From contig NZ_SACY01000004.1 of assembly GCF_004005965.1 (NCBI RefSeq), positions 62,001-126,000 on the forward strand: a stretch of DNA of 64,000 nucleotides, given 5' to 3'. Positions 23,932 to 33,398 of the stretch are shown here, one piece after another. The notes under the pieces were generated by a model. The model saw only the letters and a program-made list of their open reading frames with translations, had not been told where the DNA came from and did no database searches. Origin of the DNA: Sandaracinomonas limnophila. Its GTDB lineage: Bacteria; Bacteroidota; Bacteroidia; Cytophagales; Spirosomataceae. Both the position numbers and the translations under genes were made by a program. Position 1 is the first letter of the stretch; every line of letters begins with the position of its first letter.

Positions 23932-25164
23932 TTAAAAAATAATCGGAAACCCCAATCCTACCAATAAAAACCAAATCACATAAATAGGTAAAAACTGAAC
24001 AACGGCCTTTTCAACTTTTTGGAAAGGCTGATTGTAAAATAATACCCCAACAAATTGAATAGTTGTACCTAACAGGTGAATCAAAATCAACAAATTACTT
24101 CCAAAAACCGCCAATCGATTGGGAGAAAAACCAAATTCTAAAATACGCTCAATAATGGCATTAAATGCAACTCCATTGACCAAAATAGCCACTATTCCCA
24201 GTATACATAACACATAATTTCCAAAAGATTTCGTTTGACCAACTCCCCTGTTCGCTACCGAGAAAAATATCAATGCCAAAACAGCAATTAATATGCCATT
24301 AAACAACAACAAAAATTCACGATCCTGAATTTTAGTTTGTCCATTCGTTAAATAAACTACCAAAAATGTACTTAACATGACCAAGGCAATTGGGCTAAAA
24401 ATATTCGCAATAATGGGAGATATTTTTGAAACCAATTGCGTATTAGTTTGCAATAGATAAACCCCCACCAAAGGGATAGGTGCCAATAACCAACCTACAA
24501 TATTTTTTCCATAAAAATCACCTATTGGAAAATGAATGGATTCAAACAAATTGATGGTTAAGGCAGAAGATATTCCTGCGCATAGAAGGAGGAGACCAGA
24601 AATAATGATTAAATCTCCCACCAATTTTAACAAATTCACTCGACTAATCGACTGTTTCCAATCCTTTCCCAAATAAGCCAATCCAAATAAGCCTACCCCA
24701 ACACCTCCCAAATGAATGGCACTCAGAATAAATACATCGTCTACTTTTCCTTGGTGAATAAAGGTAATAATTACAGCCAACAACAAAAATCCAGCAGGTA
24801 TTCCAAACTTATATAGTTTCTCGGAATTATTTTGATTAAGAAAGTAAATCGAAAGTACTGCAAATTGAATCAATGCAAGATATTTTGCGTAATAAATATC
24901 TGCCTCCAAACCAAAAATATTAGGGAACTGAATTGCCGTTCCGACTAACACAATAAGTCCAATAAACTGAGCCCAATTGATTGAAACAAGTGTTTTTTCA
25001 GCTGTCTTTTTTTTCAAGCGCTCATACCAAACTTGTGCTACAACTTGTTCGCTAATAGTTGGATAGACCTCCAAAAAACCTTTTAGAAAATCCTTTTTGT
25101 TTTGATGATAAAGGTTTTCTAGTTCGGATGGATTCTCTATTGAATTTAAAATTTGCTGTTTCAT
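23932..25164 (-). CDS. Polytopic membrane protein of unknown function
   Basis: 410 residues. Residues 1-65 are hydrophilic and helical (IENPSELENLYHQNKKDF, YERLKKKTAEKT); the rest has about 11-12 hydrophobic segments, for example INWAQFIGLIVLVGTAIQF, FGIPAGFLLLAVIITFIH and FLPIYVIWFLLVGLGFPIIF at the end. I do not recognise a family with confidence; DUF4153-like or DUF2157-like multi-pass proteins have a similar outline. It lies 30 bases upstream of the sulfatase and 82 bases downstream of the PQQ dehydrogenase on the same strand. No catalytic motif is visible. Confidence 0.75.
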   Translation of the reverse strand: MKQQILNSIENPSELENLYHQNKKDFLKGFLEVYPTISEQVVAQVWYERLKKKTAEKTLVSINWAQFIGLIVLVGTAIQFPNIFGLEADIYYAKYLALIQFAVLSIYFLNQNNSEKLYKFGIPAGFLLLAVIITFIHQGKVDDVFILSAIHLGGVGVGLFGLAYLGKDWKQSISRVNLLKLVGDLIIISGLLLLCAGISSALTINLFESIHFPIGDFYGKNIVGWLLAPIPLVGVYLLQTNTQLVSKISPIIANIFSPIALVMLSTFLVVYLTNGQTKIQDREFLLLFNGILIAVLALIFFSVANRGVGQTKSFGNYVLCILGIVAILVNGVAFNAIIERILEFGFSPNRLAVFGSNLLILIHLLGTTIQFVGVLFYNQPFQKVEKAVVQFLPIYVIWFLLVGLGFPIIF

Positions 25165-25246
25165 AAGATCGGAGTTTGAATTTTCAAATGTAAAAATTTA
25201 ATCAATTTTTTATACCCCATTTATCCTCAAAAAATACCATTTGAAC

Positions 25247-27337
25247 CTAAAGCGAGAAGGCTACATACAAATTCCCTTTTGGGGTTCCCAATTTGGTTCC
25301 TCCGCAAGCCAAGACCACATATTGTTTTCCATTGACCATATAGGTTGAAGGAGTTGCAAAAGAGGCATAAGGGAGTTTAAATTTCCATACTTCCTCGCCT
25401 GTTCGAGCATTGAAGGCTCTAAAATATCCGTCTTTACTTGCGGCAATTAATAGCAATCCGTTTTCAAACAAGATCGGCCCGCCATAATTTTCGGTTCCAG
25501 TACCTTTAATTCCTTTGGCTGCCAAAGAGGGTTCATCTCCAAAATTTACTTTCCAAAGGTACTTTCCTGTATTCAAGTCGATAGCATTCAGAGTTCCCCA
25601 GGGTGGCGAAATCCCCGGCAAACCTTCTTTGTCCACAAATTTACGATACCCAGCCATTCGATATAAAATAGGCGAATTTGCCTCTGCTGCTTTTGGTCCA
25701 GCTTCTTTTGCCGTTTCTTTCATCAAAAAACTTACTAAATTATCTTTATCCACACCTTTGATTTGTGGATATCCAGGCATCATTCCTTTGCCAGTTCCAA
25801 TCAAATTACTGATAAAAGCGGCAGTTCTTTTCTTATAAATGTCAGAAAGTTTTGGATAGCCACTTGCTGGATTACCCGAGAGGTCATTTTTATGACACAT
25901 GGCACAATTGGCACGATATACTTTTTCGCCTGGATGGTCGAACACTTCTCCTTTTTTAACGGGATCCATTTTCTGAATCCACGGCATTTCATTGCTGTTT
26001 ACAAATAAAATTCCTTTGCTAGGATGCGCGGCAGCACCACCCCATTCGCCTCCACCATCAAATCCAGGGAAAATCATCGTACCCGTTTCAGAAGGAGGTG
26101 CAAACCAACGCTTATCGATACTCTTGAAGGTTTCAATTAAAGTCTCTTTTTCGCTTGAGTAAGGATTGATATCGGCTAAAGTCAATTCATTGGCTTGTCG
26201 ACCATAAGGCTTTGGCAATACAGGTCTAGGCTGCGTTTCCCAAGCCAATTCGCCATTTAATTGAGAGGCAGGCACTGGCACTTCCTTGATATCAAACAAA
26301 GGCTTCCCTGTTGTGCGTTCAAATAAAAACACAAATCCTTGTTTGGTAATTTGAGCTACAGCATCAATTTTTTTGCCATTTCGTTCCACTTGAATCAAGT
26401 TGGGTGGAGCGGGAATGTCGCGATCCCACATGTCGTGGTGCACAAATTGGTAGTGCCATTTACGCTTTCCCGTTTTGGCATCTAAGGCCAATAAACAGTC
26501 GGAAAACAAATTTTGCCCCTTGCGATTGGCTCCATAAAAATCATAACCTGCAGAACCTGTTGGTACAAATACAATTCCTGATTTTTCATCAACCGCCATC
26601 CCCGCCCAGTTGTTGGCCGCACCCACTTCTTGATTTTTATAAGCATTTTTTGGAAATGTTTCGTATCCAAACTCTCCCGGATACGGAATGGTGTGGAAAG
26701 TCCAAACCAATTGACCCGTGATTACATCAAAAGCACGAATATCGCCCGGGGCTGCGTCTTCTCCTTCCGACAAGCGCAAGGGCATGATGATCAGGTTTTG
26801 ATAGATAGTTCCTGGTGTATTGGATATGATGAACTTGTCTTTTGCAATGGCGGGGAGGCCCGTATGTAAATCTACTTTACCATCTGTCCCGAAAGAGGAA
26901 ATTGGTTTCCCCGTATTTGCATCCAGAGCCCAAAGGTTGGGTCCGACGGTGTATAAAATACGTTCCTCTGTACCGTTTTTCCAATAACTTACACCTCTTG
27001 AAGTGCTTGCCCAATTCTTTAGTGGATCACCAAATTTCCAAATTTCCTTACCAGTTTCTGCATCTAAACAAATTGCTTGTACAGAGGGTGTAACTCCATA
27101 TAATCGTTTATTTACGATTAAAGGATTTATTTGTATTTGTCCAGAATCGGCACAGGAATAGGTCCATGCCACTTTCAAATTTTTTACATTTTCAAGTGTA
27201 ATTTGATTGAGCGTACTAAAGTGATTGCGGTCTTTTCCGCCGAGGTATTCAGACCAGTCGAAGTATGAAGATTTGTCGGGAATAAATCCAAAAAAAATTA
27301 AGGTGCAAGTAAGAAAGAGGAGCAAGAAATTTTTCAT
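25247..27337 (-). CDS. PQQ-dependent dehydrogenase with internal cytochrome c domain
   Basis: 696 residues, signal peptide at 1-17, then an eight-bladed quinoprotein propeller with tryptophan-docking repeats such as LDAETGKEIWKFG (91-103) and LDAKTGKRKWHYQ. A cytochrome c domain is inserted near the end of the propeller: CAMCH at 478-482 binds haem, and Met in GKGMMPGYPQIK is the likely distal ligand. The last blades resume with ILYRMAGYRKF and end in the GGTKLGTPKGNLYVAFSL segment. This layout is typical of Bacteroidota quinoprotein alcohol or sugar dehydrogenases, which pass electrons to the respiratory chain from the periplasm. PQQ synthesis genes are not in the window. It follows the FG-GAP gene by 9 bases. 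Confidence 0.92.
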   Translation of the reverse strand: MKNFLLLFLTCTLIFFGFIPDKSSYFDWSEYLGGKDRNHFSTLNQITLENVKNLKVAWTYSCADSGQIQINPLIVNKRLYGVTPSVQAICLDAETGKEIWKFGDPLKNWASTSRGVSYWKNGTEERILYTVGPNLWALDANTGKPISSFGTDGKVDLHTGLPAIAKDKFIISNTPGTIYQNLIIMPLRLSEGEDAAPGDIRAFDVITGQLVWTFHTIPYPGEFGYETFPKNAYKNQEVGAANNWAGMAVDEKSGIVFVPTGSAGYDFYGANRKGQNLFSDCLLALDAKTGKRKWHYQFVHHDMWDRDIPAPPNLIQVERNGKKIDAVAQITKQGFVFLFERTTGKPLFDIKEVPVPASQLNGELAWETQPRPVLPKPYGRQANELTLADINPYSSEKETLIETFKSIDKRWFAPPSETGTMIFPGFDGGGEWGGAAAHPSKGILFVNSNEMPWIQKMDPVKKGEVFDHPGEKVYRANCAMCHKNDLSGNPASGYPKLSDIYKKRTAAFISNLIGTGKGMMPGYPQIKGVDKDNLVSFLMKETAKEAGPKAAEANSPILYRMAGYRKFVDKEGLPGISPPWGTLNAIDLNTGKYLWKVNFGDEPSLAAKGIKGTGTENYGGPILFENGLLLIAASKDGYFRAFNARTGEEVWKFKLPYASFATPSTYMVNGKQYVVLACGGTKLGTPKGNLYVAFSL

Positions 27338-27346
27338 GAAAATATT

Positions 27347-29860
27347 TTATTCTTTTATCAATTTTAATTGTTCAATTAGTTCTGAATTTGGGGAACTTAT
27401 TTTCACAAAATACACACCTGGTTTTAAATTAATCATATCAATTAATTGATTGGGGGAATACCTATTTCGAACCAATAATAATCTGCCTAAGTAGTCTGTA
27501 ATTTCTAATTTAACTTCGCTTCCAAAGCTTGAATCGAACTCCACGAAGCAATTGTTTTGAACGGGATTAGGGATTATTTTAGCCTTTTTAATAGCTTCTT
27601 GATTACCTAAAACCACCTCTTTCACTAATTTATTTGTAATTTTTAGTTGTCCATAAGTATATCTATTTAATTGAATATCCTCGATTTTATAGGGCATAAT
27701 AAAAGTAGTATCCTTGCTTACCTTTGGCAGCGAATTTAATATTAATTTATTTCCTTGAACATCAAAAATAGTTTGACTTTTTAGAAAGGAAAAAACGATA
27801 GTTGAAGGGTCAAGTCCAGCTATAGGAAGCAATTTTACATCGCCAATTTTTGAACTTGAATTGATTTCCCAATTGATAGGGTTTTGTTGAAAATCCGCAA
27901 CCTTTTTACCAATTTGTGAAAGTCCGCTATACAAAGCAATTACCTCTGGATCTCCGTTTTTGTCCAAATCTTTAAATTCAAAATAGTTAAATAAATAATC
28001 CTTTGAAGAGGGATCATAAAATTTACCTACTCCAGTTATTTCAAAACCATTCGATGTGCTTTTGAAATATTGAAAATCTTCGCTATTGTTCCAAAAACCA
28101 GCCCAATTTTTTGGATTTACCCAATCGTTTTTGGCCGGATCTCTTAACATAAAACGCGGCACAATGTCTAATTTTCCGTCTCCATTTATGTCCTGAATAC
28201 TAAAAGTAGCTCCTTCGTTAGAAACCATAATTGGTAACACATTCGTATTATTTTTAAAATAAATTGAAGTTGCGTCTACCAGATTACCTTTATTAATTTC
28301 TAATATTTTAAAAATTGATTGGGTTTTATATTTTACTTCATCCGCCTCACCGCTATAATCTCTTGAAACAACTAAAACAATTTCACTTTTACCGTCTTTG
28401 TTAAGGTCAACCACCTCTGCCTGAGTGATATCATAAGACATCCAATTTGTAGAACTAAAATCGCCTACATACGGAATTACGTCTACCGGATTTAGGTCAA
28501 ATAAGTTATTGCCAACATTTCTATAATATACAAATCGATTTGGAATTCCATTTTGTGTTGATTTATAATAAATCACTAAATCTTTTTTTCCATCTTGGTC
28601 AATATCAACTAACTGATCAATAAAGGTTTGAGGGGATCTATTAGTTGATTCTGAATTAAACGTTTTGACTAATTCTCCTGAGTAGGTAGATGTTTGAAAA
28701 ACACCCTTGCCATCATTTATTAAAGTCATTAATTGGCCATTTTGAGCTTTATGAACAATGTCCACATCTCCATCGCCATCTGCATCGCCAACAGCTCCCT
28801 GAAAAACACCAGTTAAAGCAGTATAGGCCGGAATATTACTTTCTTTACTTCTCCATTTGTCATTTTCAATTTGATAATAATAAAATCTTTTGGCATAAAA
28901 AGCGGAATCATATTGAGTAGGCTGTCCTCCAGTACCTTTATAATCTACATTTTTAATCAGGCCAAGTTGTTTGGCAATGGCGTCCCAATTTGGTTTTGAA
29001 CCTACGTGATAATGTTCTCCCCAACCAACAATTTCTGGTTTTTTGTCGCCATTTAAATCAGCTGCTGTATAATCATCTAAATTGTGGATGAGCGATGCTG
29101 GTTTTGAATTAGGACTTGAGACATCTTCATAAGAAACATCAAGTGTCCAAGGTTGATTTGTATATTTCCCGGGTTTGGGTTGCACATAAACGGGCACCAT
29201 TAATCCCCGCCCTATTTGCTCAATTTTTCCATTGAAATAAATTTGATCATTCCCAAAAATCATATCATCAATACCATCAGCATTCAAATCAGTAAAAAGT
29301 GCCAACTCCTTTAATCTAGTTGGATCTAAAATACGTACCCCTTTTGATAGCAGATTCATACCTTCCCCAATTTCTTGAAATTGATAATATGAATTATTCA
29401 AAACTTTATAAAAATGGCTTTTCCCATTTTTATATTTAATCGTTTCTGGACCAAACCAAATATCAAATTTTATAGACTTTTCTAATTTTGAAAAAACACT
29501 TAGTTTGGGGATAAAATTATCTGATAAAGATGCATCATTCACTTTCAAAGTAAAATAACTATTAGGTGTTCCCTCAATACCTGTTTTCGAAATTTGACTC
29601 CATTGATTTACAAAGTCTACATTGTTTAGGGAATCAATTGAAAGAAATAAATCTTTGCCTTTCAAACTAAGATCAGATATATCAATTTTATACGTTTTAT
29701 TGGTATTCCACCAAATATGCGTTTTGTTGGTTTTATTAATTTGAAACCCTGATGAACCAAGGCTTAAATTTACGCTTTGGTCCTGATCTTGTGCAAAAAT
29801 TGAAACGGTGGAAAATAAAAATAATCCCAAAAACAATTGATAATTGATAATAGATTTCAT
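27347..29860 (-). CDS. FG-GAP/VCBS repeat protein with T9SS sorting domain
   Basis: 837 residues with a signal peptide (ending IFAQ). Seven Asp-rich calcium-loop motifs mark FG-GAP repeats: DLNADGIDD (191-199), DLNGDKKPE, DADGDGDVD, DIDQDGKKD, DLNKDGKSE, DINGDGKLD and DLDKNGDPE. The last 80 residues (IIPNPVQNNCFVEF, then GVYFVKI and a basic end) form a type A C-terminal sorting domain, so the protein is secreted by the type IX system and probably fixed to the cell surface. Likely an adhesive or polymer-binding propeller; ligand unknown. It is cotranscribed with the PQQ dehydrogenase (9-base gap). Confidence 0.92.
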   Translation of the reverse strand: MKSIINYQLFLGLFLFSTVSIFAQDQDQSVNLSLGSSGFQINKTNKTHIWWNTNKTYKIDISDLSLKGKDLFLSIDSLNNVDFVNQWSQISKTGIEGTPNSYFTLKVNDASLSDNFIPKLSVFSKLEKSIKFDIWFGPETIKYKNGKSHFYKVLNNSYYQFQEIGEGMNLLSKGVRILDPTRLKELALFTDLNADGIDDMIFGNDQIYFNGKIEQIGRGLMVPVYVQPKPGKYTNQPWTLDVSYEDVSSPNSKPASLIHNLDDYTAADLNGDKKPEIVGWGEHYHVGSKPNWDAIAKQLGLIKNVDYKGTGGQPTQYDSAFYAKRFYYYQIENDKWRSKESNIPAYTALTGVFQGAVGDADGDGDVDIVHKAQNGQLMTLINDGKGVFQTSTYSGELVKTFNSESTNRSPQTFIDQLVDIDQDGKKDLVIYYKSTQNGIPNRFVYYRNVGNNLFDLNPVDVIPYVGDFSSTNWMSYDITQAEVVDLNKDGKSEIVLVVSRDYSGEADEVKYKTQSIFKILEINKGNLVDATSIYFKNNTNVLPIMVSNEGATFSIQDINGDGKLDIVPRFMLRDPAKNDWVNPKNWAGFWNNSEDFQYFKSTSNGFEITGVGKFYDPSSKDYLFNYFEFKDLDKNGDPEVIALYSGLSQIGKKVADFQQNPINWEINSSSKIGDVKLLPIAGLDPSTIVFSFLKSQTIFDVQGNKLILNSLPKVSKDTTFIMPYKIEDIQLNRYTYGQLKITNKLVKEVVLGNQEAIKKAKIIPNPVQNNCFVEFDSSFGSEVKLEITDYLGRLLLVRNRYSPNQLIDMINLKPGVYFVKISSPNSELIEQLKLIKE

Positions 29861-29901
29861 TTAAATTTTAGACTAGGAGAATACAAATAACAATTCAATT
29901 T

Positions 29902-30891
29902 TTACTTTGACAAAATTAATAACCCTAAGCCCAGCGCATATAAAATCAACATAAGATTAAGCTTTAATTTCGTTTTTGCTGGTGCTTCTTTAAATTCTTT
30001 CCAAATAAAAATTCCCCAGATTGCTGCCACAAGCGTTGCCCCTTGTCCCAGGCCATACGACAGTGCTGGACCTGCTTTTTCTGACGCTATGATTGAAAAC
30101 GCCATTCCAATAAACCAAATAAGTCCCCCTAATATTCCCATGAAGTGATCTCGTGCACTTCCTTTAAAATAGGTTGAAAAAGTAAGCGAGTGCCCTTGAA
30201 ATGGAAATTTCATTTGTAAAGAATTAAAAACAAAATTACTTCCTAAAAGTCCAACTGAGAACATAAAAAGTGCCGAATAAGGACTTAATTTACCCATTTC
30301 GGGTTCTGCAAAATTGGAAGCCATAGAGGCTGCCACATATTTGTAAAAAAAGCCCATTAAAGCCCCGGCAAACAAAGACAAAAGTAACCCCTTGGACCCT
30401 TTTGTTGAACCTAACACGTCTTTATAGGCTAAGGCGTTTAGAATAATTGCCAAAACGATTAGTAACACTCCAACGCTAATTAGATTTATATTTCCAGTTG
30501 GGTTTTCTAAATAGTTGGTAATAACTCCTATAACTAAGGCTAAACCAATACCTACTGGAAAGGCAACCGCCATACCAGCGATCCCAATAGCTGCAACTAA
30601 CAAAATATTGGCTACATTAAATAAGACGCCGCCAATAATTGCGGAATAGAGATTAGCGGTATCAGCTTGCAACATATCGGCAACAAAAGGCCGACCCCCT
30701 GAACCGATACTTCCCATGGTAAAGGCCAAAAGAAGTGAGCTCAAAAAAACACCAATTCCATAATCCCAATAATATAATTCAAAGCGCCAAATGTTGGAAC
30801 TAAACTTTTGGGTGTTGGCCCAAGACCCCCAACAAATCATTGTAATTACACAGAAAAAAATGGCCGAGGTATAAGTTTCTAAAATAAACAT
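29902..30891 (-). CDS. Ureide-permease-like / GRP-type transporter
   Basis: 329 residues, ten hydrophobic segments, DMT-superfamily plan. FFCVITMICWGSWANTQKF at the N-terminus, GVLFNVANILLVAAI and GLGQGATLVAAIWGIFIWKEF near the C-terminus are characteristic of the GRP/ureide permease branch, relatives of plant UPS proteins that carry allantoin, uracil or related nitrogen compounds and of bacterial sugar permeases. It starts 3 bases after the ADP-ribosylglycohydrolase gene, behind nucleoside hydrolase and ribokinase, which suggests uptake of ribose, nucleobase or a nucleoside product. Substrate is inferred from these neighbours only. Confidence 0.88.
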   Translation of the reverse strand: MFILETYTSAIFFCVITMICWGSWANTQKFSSNIWRFELYYWDYGIGVFLSSLLLAFTMGSIGSGGRPFVADMLQADTANLYSAIIGGVLFNVANILLVAAIGIAGMAVAFPVGIGLALVIGVITNYLENPTGNINLISVGVLLIVLAIILNALAYKDVLGSTKGSKGLLLSLFAGALMGFFYKYVAASMASNFAEPEMGKLSPYSALFMFSVGLLGSNFVFNSLQMKFPFQGHSLTFSTYFKGSARDHFMGILGGLIWFIGMAFSIIASEKAGPALSYGLGQGATLVAAIWGIFIWKEFKEAPAKTKLKLNLMLILYALGLGLLILSK

Positions 30892-30894
30892 ATC

Positions 30895-32397
30895 TTATCT
30901 TTTTTTGTACACAATAACATCTTGCAATTTGCACTCAAATCCTGGTACCTGATTTAGTAATTTTAATTTTATCTTGTGCAATCCATCTGGTAATTGATAA
31001 TTCCAAGAAAGCTCGTGTCTTCGGGTAGTAAAAGATACAGGAAGTTTAACTTTTTCAAATAATTTACCATCGACCCAAACTTCCATTTCAAAAAAATCTT
31101 GTAGCGTAACACCCCATTTTGAAGCCTCCCCACGCAATACATAACCAGTCCCTGTAAAGGAAAACTCTTGTTCATCTTTTAAAGATTTACCTAAATTTAT
31201 TTTTTCTTTGGGTGCGATTCCGCTAAAACTTTCTTCAAAAGGAACTGTCATAATCGGACTTTGTGGAATACTTATTAGTTCACCTTTAACACTTCCGCCA
31301 TGATTTTCAATGTTTTTAATGGCTTGTTGATAACTTAATTGATACACTTTGTTCAATGAAGTACTGGTATATTTAAAGTCGATATCCTCTGCTTCTTTTA
31401 AACCTTGTTTCCAATACGCTGGAATTTTCTCGTAGCCCAACATGACCCCCAATATGCCTGCAGCAGAAGATGGATTGCAATCTGCATCTTGTCCGCAATG
31501 TGTTGCCACATCAATTGTTTTGGTAAAATCACCATTCCCATACAATAAGCCCATCACTACATAGGCCGAATTAACCGTCGCATCAATGTTGAATGGCGCA
31601 TAAACTCCATCTGGGCAACCAATATCATCAGTATATTTTTTTTGCACTTCTAACCATGTTTTGGTCCAATCATTTGGATATAATTTATGCCACTTAATCA
31701 CGTCTGCAATACACTTATAGTAAGTACTTTCTTTGGGAATAGTTTTTAAGGCCTCATTGACCACCTTGGAAATATCGTTGTATAAAAATGCTTGTGTATA
31801 ACAGGCCCCTAAAAAGACCCCACCGTAATACCCATCACCGTAATTCATGATGTGTCCAATTTTATTCGAAATTTCAGAAGCCGCATTGGGCATGCCGGGC
31901 GACATCAATCCTGCAAAGTCACATTCAATTTGGTAGTCGATACAATCGGCATGTGGATTGTTTAACCAATGGCCAGATGCTGGGGCAGCAATGCCATTCA
32001 AAATATTATATCGACCCGCTTGATTGGCGTGCCAAAGGGCATAGCCCGCATGGGCATATGCTTTTGCATGGGAAGAAATAGGCGCATTTAGGCCTTCGCG
32101 GTCCATTACTTCCACAAAAGTTATGTCCATGTAAAGGTCGTCGTACAAGCCCGGATTGTTCACCATAGTTTCTTTCAAATAGCCATTGTACCAAGGAATG
32201 GGATGGTACTTGTTGATCATCGTTCCGTTGTATCGAAACTCAACAGGGCCACCATAGGTTACTCCAATGGTTTGACCGGCCCAACCTCCTCTTATTTTAT
32301 CTTTTAGAGCATTGGCTTGAAAGGTTATCGTTCGATTTTGAGCCAAAACCGTTAGCCCTGGTAATAAAAGAATAAAAAATAATAATTGTTTTTTCAT
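30895..32397 (-). CDS. Exported ADP-ribosylglycohydrolase-family protein with C-terminal beta domain
   Basis: 500 residues; signal peptide 1-19 (ending VLAQ). Residues about 30-370 are an ADP-ribosylglycohydrolase (DraG/ARH-like) fold: GGWAGQTIGVTYGG, metal-binding region LYDDLYMDITFVEV and the second metal site GQDADCNPSSAAGILG. Residues about 380-500 form an added beta-rich region (VLRGEASKWG, FFEMEVWVDGKLFEKVKL) resembling a carbohydrate-binding-like module. Members with signal peptides hydrolyse N- or O-glycosidic bonds of ADP-ribose-like compounds. It overlaps the nucleoside hydrolase gene by 4 bases, so the two act together, probably on a ribosylated substrate in the periplasm. Confidence 0.88.
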   Translation of the reverse strand: MKKQLLFFILLLPGLTVLAQNRTITFQANALKDKIRGGWAGQTIGVTYGGPVEFRYNGTMINKYHPIPWYNGYLKETMVNNPGLYDDLYMDITFVEVMDREGLNAPISSHAKAYAHAGYALWHANQAGRYNILNGIAAPASGHWLNNPHADCIDYQIECDFAGLMSPGMPNAASEISNKIGHIMNYGDGYYGGVFLGACYTQAFLYNDISKVVNEALKTIPKESTYYKCIADVIKWHKLYPNDWTKTWLEVQKKYTDDIGCPDGVYAPFNIDATVNSAYVVMGLLYGNGDFTKTIDVATHCGQDADCNPSSAAGILGVMLGYEKIPAYWKQGLKEAEDIDFKYTSTSLNKVYQLSYQQAIKNIENHGGSVKGELISIPQSPIMTVPFEESFSGIAPKEKINLGKSLKDEQEFSFTGTGYVLRGEASKWGVTLQDFFEMEVWVDGKLFEKVKLPVSFTTRRHELSWNYQLPDGLHKIKLKLLNQVPGFECKLQDVIVYKKR

Positions 32398-33398
32398 GGT
32401 TTAGAAATAAGGTTTTGATAGAGATATTTTTTCATGATTCGGTCCAAAAACTCCTTCGAATCAATACTAATTCCAATTTCTGCGTTAGGGGATTTATCTG
32501 GAATGATGTGGGTAAATCCTTTGTCATCCACTTCCATGTGGACTTTTTCGGTTTTAAATAAGTTTGGAAAGGCTTCCATGCCTATCGCTACTGGATCAAA
32601 CAGCGTTGGTGTTTCATTTCCCCAAAGTACGTATAAGGCGCTTAATGCATTGGTCATGGGCGATTGTCGGTACAATAGTCGATCTCTTTGCGCTCGATCA
32701 AGTTTGACCATGGCGGTTACGTCTAATCCGGCATAAGTGATTTTTGCTCCGGAATTAACAAATTTCTTGGCAGCAGAGATATCAACTGCAACATTCCATT
32801 CTGCATCAATAGGGGCCTTCGTAGAGTAGCCTACTTTAAAAGACCCAAACATGGCATAAATGGCTTTTGCTTTTTTCAAGGCATCAGGATCTTTGTCGAT
32901 GATATCTCCAAAATTAGTTACGGGACCCACTGAAAAAATGATAATTTCTCCTGGAAATTTATTCAATGCATTTCGTATAAATTCAGAGGCGGACGGGTCT
33001 TTTTGTTTTAAGGGTGCCATCCCAATGGCTTGTCGGTATTGGTTAGCAAAAACGGGCGCAACTTTCGGGGCAGGCTTAAATCCCTCAGCATAATAAAACT
33101 GTTCGGCAAACCAATTGGCGCGTTCATTTTGCGCGGAAGTATTTCGACCAATATAGACGGGAATTTGCGATTGCCCGGTTTCCTCTAAAATTTTTTGGGC
33201 TAACCTGGCGCGGTCTTCAGTCCGACCATAACAAGTAGTGATGCCCAAAATTTCGTATCGATCTTGCATCGTAAGCAATAAACTTAAGGCATAAGCATCG
33301 TCGATATCATCACCTAAATCACAATCAAAAATAACTTTTTGTTTTTGTTGCGAAAAAGCTTGTGTTGCAAGGAGTAGCAGAAGTAGTAATTTTTTCAT
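32394..33398 (-). CDS. Exported nucleoside hydrolase
   Basis: 334 residues with a signal peptide (1-16). The calcium-binding signature of inosine-uridine nucleoside hydrolases is present as VIFDCDLGDDIDDAYAL (about residues 22-38), and the later pieces IYIGRN, SVGPVTNFGDI and EWNVAVDISAAK with the catalytic-site WGNETPTLFDPVAIGM follow the family order. The enzyme cleaves the N-glycosidic bond of ribonucleosides, giving base and ribose. Four-base overlaps with ribokinase (upstream) and with the ADP-ribosylglycohydrolase (downstream) show translational coupling. Confidence 0.93.
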   Translation of the reverse strand: MKKLLLLLLLATQAFSQQKQKVIFDCDLGDDIDDAYALSLLLTMQDRYEILGITTCYGRTEDRARLAQKILEETGQSQIPVYIGRNTSAQNERANWFAEQFYYAEGFKPAPKVAPVFANQYRQAIGMAPLKQKDPSASEFIRNALNKFPGEIIIFSVGPVTNFGDIIDKDPDALKKAKAIYAMFGSFKVGYSTKAPIDAEWNVAVDISAAKKFVNSGAKITYAGLDVTAMVKLDRAQRDRLLYRQSPMTNALSALYVLWGNETPTLFDPVAIGMEAFPNLFKTEKVHMEVDDKGFTHIIPDKSPNAEIGISIDSKEFLDRIMKKYLYQNLISKP